Under the pieces are notes generated by a model, which had not been told where the DNA came from, searched no databases, and worked only from the letters and a program-made list of their open reading frames with translations. Shown in pieces: positions 1-13,009 of a stretch of DNA of 64,000 bases. The position numbers and the translations under genes were made by a program. Source of the DNA: Liolophura sinensis (taxonomy: Eukaryota > Mollusca > Polyplacophora > Chitonida > Chitonidae); contig NC_088301.1 in NCBI RefSeq assembly GCF_032854445.1, positions 15,808,281 to 15,872,280 on the forward strand. The letters run 5' to 3'. Numbering within the stretch: position 1 is the first letter of the stretch; the number at the start of each line of letters is the position of its first letter.

Positions 1-896
1 GGTAAATACATCTGCCTGGCTCTCGCTGATTTGGATTTCACTCGTACATTTATTTACAATTTTTACTGCTACTGTACATGTATACATGTACTTTGCCTGG
101 TGTCTGAGCAAGGTGAATTGTGTTTCGTATTACTGATGTATGGGTGAATTCCTCATTGTTGCTCTTCTAGAAATCATGTTTACACTACATCCATATCTAT
201 GTATTTTAAAGTTGGTACTGAAAGTTTAAAATGCACATCAATAGAGATGATTAGAGCTCTTTCGACTCTTATGTTTTTACTCAATGTTCTTTTTTTTTCT
301 ACTTTACATGTTTATATTGTGTCTTTAGACATCTTTGCTGTATGTAAGGCAGTCTTCGTTTCATGGTTGAGAAGTGTAATTTTATTTGCAAAATGATTAA
401 ATTTCGACTAAACACATCTCTTTTGTTTATGATTCCTGCAGGCAGCTTATATGTGGTAGGTTAGCAGTGAGCCTACTATTTTTGCTGTGTACAATGGAAT
501 TCAGCGATGTTTTGATTTGCAGTTTTATTTGCAGGCGTAAATTTCTTTTTAAAATGATTTCAGTTGATTTGATTTATTTATTAAAGCAGTGTACATTTTG
601 TAGCACAGCTTAGCACAAATCTAGAATATTACCGACAGGAATAAAACTCCATAGAGATTGTTCTGTATGCACATGTATATTTTGGTTTACAGTACCCTTG
701 TAAGTTTCATAATGCTCGCACAGGTCAGGTTTTATCGTGAGTGGAGCATTCAGATTTCGGAAAGACTTCATATTTGTGTTAATCTTTGACTTTAATAAAC
801 TGAATGTTTTAATCATCTACCTATGTATGTATATACTTATACACCTCTGTTAGAAGGTGTTCTATTTTCGTAGCATTTCAATGCTGAAGACTTCAA
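1..896. other. No gene recognised, T-rich
   Basis: This stretch is T-rich on the + strand and has only short open frames without recognisable domains or convincing splice sites. It could be the 3' untranslated region or an intron of a gene lying to the left, but nothing here proves that. Confidence 0.4.
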
Positions 897-1029
897 GGGC
901 CACTTTCACAAAGATGTCATAGGATATTGAACATGTATGACAACGTTAGTTATATTAGTGACCTACATAATATCGTAGGACAAATGTATGATAAATAAAA
1001 TGTTGTATCCTGCTTTGTGAAAGTGGCCC
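897..1029. mobile_element. MITE-like palindromic element with 17-bp inverted ends
   Basis: The left end GGGCCACTTTCACAAAG reappears as its reverse complement at 1013-1029. The interior is AT-rich and non-coding. A short element with matched ends and no coding capacity fits a non-autonomous DNA transposon. I see no clear target duplication, so the superfamily is not assigned. Confidence 0.65.
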
Positions 1030-3840
1030 CAGACATTTTTATTCATAACATGATAATCCAATACTGCTGTTTTTCCCTTCATATATGTACGCTTATGCTC
1101 AATTTCTGTGTTCAAACATGTTGTTTCTCTTGGTTTACCAGCTTACTATTTTAGATCACCAAGTCGCTGTTGTTTCCAAAAAGCAGCAGTAGTATTTTAC
1201 ATTTTATACCCCTTTTTTCATCTACCTGCAGATGTGAATTTTTAGTGTGTATTGCATTTTTACTTTTTATGTATGTAGTATGTAAGTGTACATATCTTCA
1301 TCCAATTTTGCAAAGCCTCATTTTTTTTGCCTAAACAAACGAAGCCTTTTTTGGATCATTTATGCCACACCAATTTAATTTGTTGTTTTACAGGCAGAAT
1401 AAATCTTTTCTTAATGTCTGAGGAGGGTAAAAAAATTAGAAACTAAATTAAATAAAAAGTTGAATTTGTGCAGACTCCCTGAAAATTTTTTTCTGTTCAA
1501 GACATATTTGACTGATAGGAAAGCTTTGAATACAGGAGAAACATAAGTGTCAAAATCGGTCTAACTAAAAGGTGGATCCTCAGTTTTGTTTTTATTCCAT
1601 TTTTGGAATTTCTTTTAGTGTGGGCTGACATATAAAACAAAATAAAATTGGTTTCAACTAATTTTAACAAAGGTCCTTAAACTAACATTCTTACATGTGC
1701 ACGTGCAGTAAAAGTGGGTTGCTATCTCCTTGTCTTCGTACGTGCACGTGGATGCTTGCCACTAAACACACCTATATATTACTATTCACATAATGACAGG
1801 GTTTTGCTGTTTAATTAGCACTACTCACGCTTTGTGTAAGTGTGTATGATTTTATAATTAAGAAGGGTTTTAAATATAAATGGATGAGGGATCAGATTAG
1901 TTTAGGTACAGAGCTTTCTGGGCACAATACCAGAGTTTTGCTTGTGTTGTGAATAGTGAGGCGCATATTGTAATGATACATTATACATGTATATCTGAAA
2001 TGGATTTTTTATATACAGTATTGTTGGGGAGAGTGGAGTTCAAAGTTGATTGATAGTTTAATGCAAAATGCTATTTTTTTTTAACCAGTTGACTGCGAAG
2101 GTACGTTTTGTATCAAACTTTGTCATGGGTTTATAAGCATGTCTTCTGTATGATTCCTTATCTGCTGGAACTAAATTACCCACTATCCTCTCAAGACTTC
2201 TTACATCGGTTCTGATAGTGTCCCTGTTGCTAACTGCTGGCCAGTTTGCAATTTAAACATTTCTTCAGATTAATCAAATCAATTCTGATGCATTCCCAGA
2301 CCATCCAGTGTACTGCTCTAATATGTATATGTATGTGTATATGTAGAGGCATTTATCTTTGTTGTGATAATACCAACTATGTATTTGCTAGTTAATATTT
2401 AAAACATATATTCTAAACATCGTCAGCTATGGTATTGAGATGACAAATACATGTAGATACGGTCCATTATAGTGTCAAATTAAAGAAAAGTAAAATTACT
2501 AAGTAATGATAAACTGATCGTAGATTGAAAAGAATACCCGAAAATATTTTTTTATTATTTGTGTTGAATTCATTTTCCGTGATGAAAAGGCACAATTTTA
2601 TCATGGTAAAATGAGAAATATTTATCCTGTTAATGATGGTTGTTAGATCCAATAATATTGTAACCTATTTTTTGTATCTTTCATATTTGTAATATGATTT
2701 TAGGATAATGATTTCATAAAAGTTACAACATGTGCGTTGAAGTTTTTGTTATTATGAAGGAAGTCCCCATAGTTTCTTGGACCGTTTAATGTCACACTCC
2801 TATAAAATCCACTGATCTAAGTTGTTCTGTTTTATTTGACCGCAGTGCATGTAGTGTCTTCGTTTACGGAATTATTACTCAGTTATTTTCTGTTGAGTTG
2901 ATCACTTAATTAAAGATGACATACTTACTTTTATTAAGTCTAGATGACATGTGACGGCATTTGTGTATCATGAGCCATTTGACTTAACCCAGGAGCGCAG
3001 TCAGTGCCGTCCAGCTGGTAGCGGGACTCTGGCGCCGTTTGGATGTGCATGTTCATGTATGAAGTGATGTTCTGTTAACGCGTCCTCTGAATGCCGATGT
3101 ATATACATTTATATTTTATTACAAATTTCGTCTTAAGGTCTTTTAATTAAAAAATATATCACTTGTTGCACTATGTCATGTCCATGTACATGCAGGATAA
3201 CTATTGTATGCATACGGTCCAACCCGTTGTGGAGAGGGGTGTGGCACCTATATTATAAGTACATGCATAAGGGTTTATTCCATACCATGCATGAGGAAGT
3301 CAGAATGTACAAACTAGTTTTACACCGTTTTCAACACTATTTCGGTATCTTCAACATATCCCGACTGGTTGGCAGGCCAATCCCATTGCAAACATATTTA
3401 AAGTGCTGCCTAATGCCGAAGACACCAGATATGATAACCTATACCTGACACCAGCTGGTCGCTTTGAGCTGTGTTCCAAACCAGACTACGCCATGTGGCA
3501 AAAATGCACCCTCGATTTAAAAAACCCAATTTATCGTTCAAACGAGGCACCGTGTTCTTAATTTGCAGTATGAAGATCAACGTTAACCAGAGAAATATTT
3601 TTCCGGAAACAGTCACGTGTGTTTCTCTGCGTGCTGTCAAAGTTTTGTTTTGGTTAACTTTTGTCTTCATATGTAAAACATAAACTTTATAATGTGATCA
3701 GTTTTTTCATAATTTGACAAGTGTGAAATATGTATTTCCATCATAGGCCCTTAAGTATCCTTCACAGTACAATGAACTAACCAAGTCACTCCGAAGGACA
3801 CACCTCGACATAGCGTTTGATTCTTTGAGTTGGTTATCGG
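1030..3840. other. No gene recognised
   Basis: AT-rich sequence with only short open frames and no recognised domain. The segment around 3360-3480 contains a phrase (ATGCCGAAGACACCAGATAT) found in the C-type SINEs, so a decayed SINE copy may lie there. Confidence 0.4.
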
Positions 3841-3992
3841 AGTCTGTCACCAATGCGGTCGCTGTTCCAGTAACCTGCGGATGGTCGTGGGTTTCCCCCG
3901 GGCTCTGCCCGGTTTCCACCCACCATAATGCTGGTCGCCGTCCTATAAGTGAAATATTCTTGATTACGGCTTAAAACACCAATCAAGTAAAT
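3841..3992 (+). repeat. SINE family B, internally deleted copy
   Basis: Contains CACCAATGCGGTCGCTG of the B head, the body phrase CTGCGGATGGTCGTGGGTTT and the tail core ending AAAACACCAATCAA. Compared with fuller copies, the part between the head and the CTGCGG phrase is missing, roughly 70 bp. Confidence 0.8.
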
Positions 3993-4062
3993 CGATTCTT
4001 TGTGGTTCTGTTTTTTTTTCCTTCGGAAGCATGCTTGTGTAAGTAAGATATAGGCAGCCTTG

Positions 4063-4365
4063 CATTAAATAAGTGTCGAGTCACATCTAAGAATTTTAGA
4101 TCGTAAGGATTTTGTAATGCATTGCTTGGCATTCAGCGTAACAGAAATGGACCAAGTACTGGTCGGCCCGGTGCCAGAATAATGTCACCCGATGGGATAT
4201 CGTGTCTGGCGTTGGCATGGCGTTCCAATGAGACAACTCTATAAAAATATCGGAATTCTGCCCGACCTGCTACAAGAAGACATCGTCCTGATATGCCCGA
4301 AACAATGTAACTGTGTATTGAAGATTCGGTTAAACTCCCAGTCAGATAAAAACATTCGACATGGC
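4063..4365 (+). repeat. SINE family C-like copy, diverged
   Basis: Shares phrases with family C: GAGTCACATCTAAGA, GCTTGGCATTCAGC, GGCCCGGTGCCAGAATAATG and GGTTAAACTCC near the end. No protein reading is supported. Confidence 0.55.
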
Positions 4366-4787
4366 GCGGCATGGCGGTTATTGGTGAAATGAAGTTAGTT
4401 TTGACAGAAAGTTTGCTCAGGATGTCTGTATACACGTTATGTTTGATTCCTTTCCGAACTGAAGTGCATGTGTTAACCCGCGAGTTTGTTTTTTCACACG
4501 CGAATGACGGCTAAAGGTTCACCTTACTGTATGATAAATAATGCTCCATTTTTTTTATCTGTGTATCTACTGTATAAAACTTCAATTCTAACTGAGCATG
4601 CAAAATACAGATTACACTACTATTGTTCCTCCACATTTTCTATGATCTTGCAGTTATCTGTTGCTTATAAAGTTAATTGAGACCAGTTCGTTGAAATCTT
4701 CTTCAGTCGATATTTTCAACGAAACGTGCATGTTCCTTCCTACCGTGCAGGTCTAAACCGGCCACTCCGCACTTTGTTCACCGCTTC

Positions 4788-5095
4788 GTTGGCGTAATGG
4801 TTCGAGCGTCCGCCTCGAGGTTGGAAGAACCGGGATTAAACCCATGTCATGTCAGACTTAAAAATAGTGCTTGTTGCTGCCTCGCTTGTCGCTAAGCACT
4901 GAAATGTTTGAGCAAGGAAACAGGACTAGCTGGCCCGGTGTCAGTATAATGTTATTGAATGGGTGGGTTGTCAGGTCTGATGTCTTCGGCATAATTCGGT
5001 GGCGACAGCACTTTGACGGCATGGACTCGTCGTGCCACAAGAAAATATAGTATATGCGCACACACCTGACTGAAACAGTAAACCTCAAGCATATA
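4788..5095 (+). repeat. SINE family C copy with tRNA-like head
   Basis: Starts with a tRNA-like segment (GGCGTAATGGTTCGAGCGTC ... CCGGGATTAAACCC) recalling polymerase III A and B boxes. The family body follows: GCAAGGAAACAGGACTAGCT, GGCCCGGTGTCAGTATAATG and TGATGTCTTCGGCATAAT. The end of the tail is eroded. Confidence 0.65.
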
Positions 5096-5442
5096 TACAA
5101 ACATAATGCACTACATTTCAGTACTTTTTTTCTTAAAAATGAGCGATATGAGGAGATAGATATCGGGTGTAGACCGTTAGATTGTCCTATCTGATCAAGA
5201 ATGAAGATCGTCAGTTTCTGTTAGCTAGTGTACTCAAATTCGCTGTGATAAGTCAGCTTTAATTGACTTTCGGCCTTAATGAGAAGAATCTTTTAAAGAT
5301 ATAATACAATCTCATGAACAGGGTATACTCAGCCTTTCGTGGACAAGATGTTGTCAGTTATAGGTTGTCATATCTGGTGTCGTGATATTCCACAGGATTT
5401 TAATAAGAAGAATCTATGAAGATACAATATATCTCATCAACA

Positions 5443-5691
5443 AACATTCAAAAAATTAAATTTTCCAGAAAGTCCATGGTTTGAGTGCTGCTAGAGTGCT
5501 GCACTCTGTTATTATAACATAATACTGTGTGATATTCAACGAAACATCCTGTTAGTCTCATAGAATCTTTTTATGCCGAATTCATGAAATATGTGAGTAA
5601 TGTTCAACAGATTAATCTGCTCCTATAACAGAATACATTCCACCATCACTCAGACAACAGATTTTCTATTAAAATTAATTTTTTGAGTGAA
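5443..5691. mobile_element. MITE family M1 copy
   Basis: The left end (CATTCAAAAAATTAAATTTT) and the right end (AAAATTAATTTTTTGAGTG) are imperfect inverted repeats. The right half carries the family signature CATCACTCAGACAACAGA. Related copies lie at 9879, 16650, 18450 and 27362. Confidence 0.65.
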
Positions 5692-6264
5692 TAACCTTGG
5701 GTCACACTACAATCACAGATAATCTACACATGGTCTACGTCACAAATCAGCAGATTCGTGTTCAGTCTCTTAACACTGAAAACTTCGCAATCTACTTATA
5801 ATGTTAGAATGATTCTAAAGTTTGAAAAATTTTAACCCGACCTGTGTTATAAAGTTTTTGATTTTTTTATTACCAATTTTAAACAGCAAGGTAATCACAG
5901 ACGCGACTGATATTTTGTGAAACCTACAGGTTGTTATTTGGGCTATTCTAAAATAATAGCAGACGTTAGATTGGACTCGCGCTGACCGATTTCTTTTTGG
6001 CCAAAAGCCTGTCTGTAACATTTATATAGTTAGAAACACCAGCTAGAAGTGATTGTTTGAAAGCTTTAACACAGTGTTAGATACCAGTTAAGATGTATAA
6101 AGTCAAACAATACCTAGAACTGTTGACACCGCTTATACGTTTGCTGTTACGTCAAGCTATTGTCTGCGCAGCTGATTTTTTTTTCAAGAATCCACACTCG
6201 CAAGTTTGTGGTTTGAGTGGTGATGGTGACAACTTGTACCACCTGAGTGCGCCGTCGATTGGTG

Positions 6265-6338
6265 TACGCTAGAGCGGGATTCGAACACACGAACACAAGA
6301 CTTTAAAACATTCCAATACTGAGCTATCCGGGAAGACC
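6265..6338 (-). repeat. tRNA-like segment, probable SINE head or tRNA pseudogene
   Basis: On the minus strand it contains GGATAGCTCAGTATTGG (A-box-like) and, about 30 bases later, GTTCGAATCC (B-box match), spaced as in a tRNA. The surrounding stems do not pair well enough for me to call a functional tRNA, and no anticodon is assigned. Confidence 0.45.
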
Positions 6339-6937
6339 ACATAACCTTCTTCTTTTAGACGACTTGAAACGTTTGTTTGAAATTCATTTTCTGACAGTTT
6401 CGTTCTTCGCCTTCATTTCAAATACACCAAACGTTCCCAGTGTGAGAAAAGGCAGAGTGGCGTCATCAATTCTTTTGAGCACAAATATGAACAGCAAAAC
6501 AGAGATTGTAATACATTGAACTGGTGGGTCTAATTTGTGACATTCTGACTACGAACATTTTGGATATCTCGTGGCCTTGACATGTCAATGTGACAGAAAT
6601 TGTGTAATCTACTATCAGGCTTCACCAGATTTTATGTAAACTTAGGTCAATTCAGATTTGCTTTCCAGCATAACTAATCATAGACCGAGTCACCGTCCAT
6701 ATTCTGACACACCCAGTGCACGCTCAAGTAGTAACCTACATAGAGCACAACGGACTTTGCTCCTATTGGTTAAAAGCTCAAACGCTGTTGCGCTAAAACT
6801 TCATGTTACACCGTCAGATCAACCATGCTGCATATTATTTTTAACTATGCAAATATTGCAGCTCAGCCGGAACGAAAAGGCATTTATTAACGCTAACTGT
6901 GACGTCTTTTTATTATTTGCTTGAAATTACACCGCGC

Positions 6938-7033
6938 GATTCTTTGAAAAAGAATCGATGGTTGTTACGTTACTACAAACACGTCTGAGTTGGAGAAATT
7001 ACTCGCAGCAGTTGATTCTTGAAAAAGAATCGA
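6938..7033. repeat. Two copies of a small hairpin
   Basis: GATTCTTTGAAAAAGAATC (6940) and GATTCTTGAAAAAGAATCGA (7014) are near-perfect palindromes about 75 bases apart in the same orientation. The function is unknown; they may be ends of a decayed element. Confidence 0.45.
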
Positions 7034-7684
7034 CGCGGCGTTCCGCGCCATGCCGTTTTCTCCGCAACATAGTTCTTGTCGTTTCTCCACTACATGGTGC
7101 TAGATTATGCCACAAAGTATGGTATAAAGTGTTAAATTTCTAACCCCAAAAAAGTGTCAAAGTGTTAACCTTCAAATGCCTTCCAAAATAAGAGGCTGTA
7201 TTTCACCAGTACATGTGACCATTTACCAGGTATCACACTCTCGACTCTGCTCCGGTTTTTCTCTCTATGCGGTACTACTTAATTATATTATATAATGCGC
7301 TCCTCCAACATTATTACTGTTGTATACATACATAACAGTGTCAGTTTTAGGAGTGTATACACAAACCTCTGCTGTTCTTCCGCCTATGCATTTGTCGCCC
7401 CGATGTGATTGAAATATTGCCGTCATAATCATACATTCATTGAGGGTTTTGTGTGAGTGTATGCACTGATGTTCAAAGATGCGCCGATGAGAGTCCCTGT
7501 ATTAATGATTTTATATTCAGATCGAATCTGTGCATGCGCATGCGCATGTGCCTGGAGATTGTGCATATTGTGAAAAGATAATGAAAGTATGGGATAGAAA
7601 AGTACGAGATGGTTATATATGTACCATTGTTTTCCATCCTCTCAGCCAAACGAATACGAGGTATTGATTTCTTTGTCTGATTGC

Positions 7685-7860
7685 AGTTCAACGACGTACT
7701 CAACAATTTTTCACCTACATGTAAATACATACATAGGCGAGGGAGGTCAGTTTTATGAGTGGAAGAAATTAACAGGCGTGCTTTCAAGATTCAAAACCAT
7801 CAAGCTTTGGGAAGTTACAGGCGAACATTCCCACATGCGACGTACAGATATGCACATCAC
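7685..7860 (-). repeat. Diverged SINE family B copy
   Basis: Contains ACGTACTCAACAATTTTTCAC and GGTCAGTTTTATGAGTGGAAG, which align with the 3' core of SINE B in minus orientation. The same variant phrase recurs at about 47840. Confidence 0.45.
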
Positions 7861-7872
7861 TTTGGTGAAAAA

Positions 7873-8095
7873 AGTGAGTGAGTGCTTGGGGTTTGACGTC
7901 GTACTCAACAATTTTTCAGTCATATGATGACGAAGGAATCCTTAGGTGAAAAGACGAATGGTCTTCAACTAACTGCACACACGGATCCACACGCACCCAA
8001 AACGGTTTATAGTCACCCCACAAACAGTCACACTTCCAAGATACAATTAAACCCCAAGCACTCACTCACTCACTCAATCACTCACTCAAAATAAA
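7873..8095. repeat. Inverted pair of SINE family A tails
   Basis: Begins with GAGTGAGTGCTTGGGGTTTG and ends with TTAAACCCCAAGCACTCACT plus CACT repeats. Two family A tail ends therefore face outward around about 150 bp of other sequence, making a foldback. Confidence 0.65.
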
Positions 8096-9117
8096 AGTTA
8101 TAACGTTAAGTTATAACCCCGTTAAGTATAATGACTTACGTGCTATTTCACCAAGTTGTATTGCAAAAACTAAATAAATAAATAAATCGTGCTTTTTGTT
8201 TTAAATAGGAGACTTTAAATCCCCACTGTGTATATGAATGCAAGTTGTCACTGTCAGTAAGTAGGCTTTTAGTGGACCTGAATAATGAACAAAAGGAAAA
8301 GCCAAATCTATCGTGTATCTCCGGAAACGACGTAACATACCGGGAATTTCCGATCTTGTCAGATGCAATGAGATACCGGAATGAAAACAGTATGAAGAAT
8401 GTTTTTCGGTTCATTGCACACATTCTTTTTATTTCACTGGGTGTTATGGGTTTCACTTATAGCAGAAAACGATGTCAGGCGTTTTGGCTTGTGCATATAT
8501 AGAAATAAGAAATAAAACAAAAACTTCACTTGAAAGAGTTTGATCCAACAGCCCACTATGTTTCACATGAAGGCCGCAGGCTACGTGATGTCAACACGCA
8601 TGAAGATCTCGTGCGATAGAGTGTACGTTTTGGGCCTATACATGATGACGCATGCAAAAACTATAATTACAAAACAAAATATCCTTGACGAAGAAGATTT
8701 TTAGTCAAGCGTGTCAAATGAACACAGTCATGAAATAGAGAGACGCTTAAAGCAGATAGACATGCAGGCTAGAAACACATGAGTAACCATCCGGGTCGTG
8801 ATATCACTTATTACAGACTGAACTTAATTGATGCGAGAAGAGTCGGCTAACGTTCCAGGACTTTATTTCCTTACATATAGGACTGTTGGGCTGAATTACA
8901 CATGCTGTCTGAACACGTTACTGATTGCAGCTGTGCTTTGTAATTGTCGCCCCCAAACATTTGGATTAAGACAGGATCTGACATAGACTGACACATCAAG
9001 ATACAGATATACATATCGTAAGTACCAGTATAGTTGTTAGAACTGCCACGAGCATTCCATTTAAATGATATTTTCCGTCTGTTTTGTCGGTTTATTTGTT
9101 TCAGCATTGATTAAGGC
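8096..9117. other. No gene recognised
   Basis: Short overlapping open frames on both strands, none with a recognised domain. TTATAACGTTAAGTTATAAC at 8098 is a small local palindrome. Confidence 0.4.
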
Positions 9118-9190
9118 ATTTGTTTGGTGTTTTACGCCGTACTCACGAATATTTCACGACGGCGGCCAGCATTGTGGTGGGAGTAAGCTG
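9118..9190 (-). repeat. SINE family B tail fragment
   Basis: GGTGTTTTACGCCGTACTCA, then ATTTCACGACGGCGGCCAGC and GTGGTGGGAG, matches the B 3' core read on the opposite strand. The rest of the element is absent. Confidence 0.75.
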
Positions 9191-9878
9191 GAGTTTCTGA
9201 AGTTATTTAACATAAACCACCTGCACTGACCCTGAACTATCGCTATTTCCTAACTATGAAAAGGTAATTTAATAGAATTTACAGCTTTATACCTCAAATA
9301 TCTCCAGGAGAGAAACAATTTATGTGTATATAATGTATATTCTTGGACATATGCATATTCTACCACTACTTGCACTTGGGTTTGTGTGCCTCGATGGACA
9401 TTTCACGGGACCTGTGATGTAGCCGACGTTTTGCTTGGGACATTAATTATATGTCTGCACATATTAGATGCGTTATAAGCACTGAGCACATCAGAATAAA
9501 TTTTAATCAGAACAGAATTAAATTAATAAATTAAAACTCATTTATCTCCTTGACCGAATAAATGTTTTCTGTGGGTGTAAATATACCGTTATATTTTATT
9601 CAGAAATGCATGATAGATCTTCGGATAGTCATTTTCAAAAAGAAATTGTCCAGCAAAAACTGTAAACTCCTAGTCCAGACTGAAGCTCAAATTGTCAATA
9701 CAATGTAATTTAAAGCGCCGTGCCAGATTTAGGTTGTGGTATATAGATGCATGTACGTATACACAGTGTGCAGAATCAATACTCTAACCTACGTGTACAC
9801 TGTGATGGCTTCTCATAGGCGGATGTAGATGTAACTGGCTGACTAAACGTGGCTTGTGGGGGCGATGAGGTGCATGGG

Positions 9879-10170
9879 TACACTTTTTCATATTATTTAT
9901 AAAACAAGTCTGCTAATTTTAAATGAAAATATGTTGTCTAAGTGATGTAGAATGTATTCTGTTATTATCACATGGATTACTGCGTCATATTCAACACAAT
10001 ATGTTAGTCTAGAAGAAGATTTCGTGATGAATTAAAAATTGTACAATATAAAGTTAACAGCATAAAGGGATGTCTTGCAATGACAGAAAAATATTATGCA
10101 ATAACGGAACACATTCTAGCATCACTCAGACAACAGACTTTTTGATTTAAAAGATTTTTTTGAGTGTTAT
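9879..10170. mobile_element. MITE family M1, longest copy
   Basis: The left end begins CACTTTTTCATATT and the right end finishes with AAAAGATTTTTTTGAGTG. Subterminal AGTGATGTAGAATGTATTCT (left) mirrors ACACATTCTAGCATCACTCA (right). The interior has no coding capacity. Confidence 0.65.
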
Positions 10171-12773
10171 AAGCCGTGATACCATGAATGGTTAATACTA
10201 GATTAAATATCATTGATTAACTTGTCTCCCCCCCACCCCCCCTCTTCCCTCGCTTGGCTGATCTACCGTACCCCTGGGCTATTATATTATAAAACATAGA
10301 ACGAACTAATAAAATACGTCTGTTGTAGGTTTGTATCCGACCCTGGGTATTATATACACAACAACCAGAAAACATGAGAAAGAAGAATTTAGCCCTGAAG
10401 GATGTAGTGCATACGCTCCAGAAAACTGTAACATGCATGACGAAGGGAAAAATCTATAACCGCTTAACTCTTAATTAACCGCTTAATTAAGCCCGGGGTC
10501 AAGAATATGAATAGATCCGTTAACTTTATTGGCCATACAAACATCATCTTAGTTTTCATGAGTCCTCCAGCATGAAATACTTGTGAGAAGAACGAAAAAT
10601 ACCATAGCAGTTTTGATAACAAGCTACAAAAGCGACAAATTTGTAGGCCTATATAAAACCCGTTATATGTGCAATTGTTTTCTTAAGGAAAAAAAGAAAT
10701 ATTAAGGTTTATTAAATATTGAGTGGGTGGATGGTGAGGGGGTGGGGTGTTGTGGTGACTGTATACAAGACACAATAAAAACGATTCTCTCCGACAAAAA
10801 AGCACAGGTACAGATCCAAATGTGCTATAAAACAGATGTGAAGATGACCACATTTTATTGACCTTGACATTATCAATTACTGATAATTACACGTGAGGTT
10901 AATGACGTTCTTCAATGTTTCATGGCTATCTTTTGTTTAATTAAAGTATTATTCTTTTGTTTATATGAAGAAAAACAAACAAACAAACAAATACAAACAC
11001 TATAGCTGAGGTGGACTGACAAAGGCTGGATTTCTCCACTTACATGTGAAAACTTTAAATTCCATCTAACTCACTGTGGCCTCTCCTTTAGCTTTATTCT
11101 CCGCGTTATAGCCTTTTATATCATCCATATTATTCGAATTTATCAGATTGCTGACCCCAAAGCAGTGAGTGTGTAGTTAAAACGAGGACACTGTCCTTAT
11201 CCTGAAGGGTAGGCCTACAGGTATATACATGAACAGGTAAAATCATCGAACTCAAATCATGAACGATAGCCATCTATAACAGAAGTATTCATTACACTGG
11301 AAGAAATCGTGCGTCTCATTTTTTTTTTCGCCGATTTGGACATTCTAGTGATCTCAATCTAATCAGATTTGACCACAAATGTCGGTTAGCGATGTTTCAC
11401 GCTGAATATCCCGTGATGTCATGTGAAGAGAACAATGAGGCACTTGTGTACTTGTGGCTTTTGTGAGATACTTTGTATAGTGGTTCTGTCGAGGAAAACA
11501 TTCCTCGCATGATCACCGTGTTAAACATGCAAAGTGAAAAGAACGTATTAACTGTTATCAACTGTTGTCCAATACACAACAAAATGATGATGGAATGGTT
11601 AAGAATCAGTGGAAGCTATACATGCAATTACGATAATATATATCTCGCTAAGGAGTTGGATCGATTAATGACGTATATCCACATAACTGAGGTACCTCGT
11701 GAAAAAAAACAAAAAACAAAAGACGTGGTCCAGGCTATACAAACACCAAAAAATACGCCTGATTGCTATTTGTAAGTTTTGGCTTTCATTTAATTATTTG
11801 ATTGGTGTTTTACGCCGTACTCAAGGATATTTTTCGCTTTTAACTTGGTGAACTATTTGGCTCGCTTTCAATACCGACATTTCGGTTATACCACAACACA
11901 AAATGCAAAAAGGTATACGCCTCTGAGTGTAAAATGTCTTACTGTGGAAGGGTTGCTAAGTCCTAATAACCACCGATTGAACATTTTCCAGGCTGTTGCT
12001 GATTATATAATATCTACAGGGAGATTATAATGTTTCGTAATGATCTGAATAATTAAGTCTTATGTGTAAATCTCTCAGTTTTGGTGTAAATCAGTCCCGC
12101 TTAGGGCTGGCACACGCCAACCTTTTTAATAATGTTAAAAAAAGATATACGCTTTTTAAACTTTATGTGAGATAGATTAGATGAAATGTTGCGTCAAATA
12201 TACACAAGTGGGATATTGCACCTGTCTGTATTACAGAAGAATAAGCCCATTTTATTCCACCATGCAATATCAGGTTTTGTAAGGGTAAATCAGTCGCTTT
12301 TTTTATTGACCTTACCAAGTTCACATTTCTTTCATGTACAGGTTTATCTAACTGTTGCGTTCAGTATGTCCTTATATATAAGTAATTTGAGTTAGTTTTC
12401 CGCTTATCATAAATTTCTGTTACACTTTTTTTGAAAAACCTTGGAAAACGATCATCATCTAAACTAACATTGTAATGAATATTATTCTTAAAGAGCGACA
12501 TTTCTCACGGAAAACATTCTCAACTTTTACCTGGGAAGGTTGGTAAAAGTGTGGTTAATAGATGTTTGAAATTCTAGGTTTCTCTCCAGAAAATGTGACA
12601 AATGTTATTATCTATAGGTCAATAATATAAAGACTACAGCGCGTAGAATGAAACGAAAGTGTGCAAGTTTGGAAATAGTCACATGTGACAGGCGAAATCT
12701 GGCGTCTTGTTTTGCAGTTTATTCCATTTGGCGCCACTTCTCGAGACTAAAATTACTAAAACTGCTGCGTTAC
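10171..12773. other. No gene recognised; one short SINE tail
   Basis: AT-rich DNA. A fragment of SINE B tail (GATTGGTGTTTTACGCCGTA) lies at 11791-11834 in minus orientation. The open frame at 11473-11775 would need a TTG start, has no recognisable motif and is not called. Confidence 0.4.
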
Positions 12774-13009
12774 CATTACATATATCATGCTGCTCTGCAA
12801 TTGTTATCATCACATATATCATGTTGCTCTGCATGTGTTATCATCGTATATATCATGCGGCGCTGCATGTGTTATCATCACATATATCGTGCTGCTCTGT
12901 TACTCTGCATGTGTTATCATCACATATATCATGCTGCTCTGCATGTGTTATCATCACATATATCATGCTGCTCTGCATGTGTTATCATCACATATATCAT
13001 GCTGCTCTT
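12774..13009. repeat. 34-bp minisatellite, about 7 units
   Basis: Unit around CATATATCATGCTGCTCTGC followed by ATGTGTTATCATCA. The spacing between ATGCTGCTCT at 12931, 12965 and 12999 is exactly 34. One unit has a short insertion. Because 34 is not a multiple of 3, the repeat opens similar frames in all three registers; these are not genes. Confidence 0.9.

Noticed and set aside
1-3000. 3' UTR of an upstream gene
   Set aside because: Base composition is suggestive, but no coding exon or clear poly(A) arrangement supports it.
11473-11775. 100-codon frame
   Set aside because: Requires a TTG start, shows no recognisable motif, and ends next to a SINE tail.
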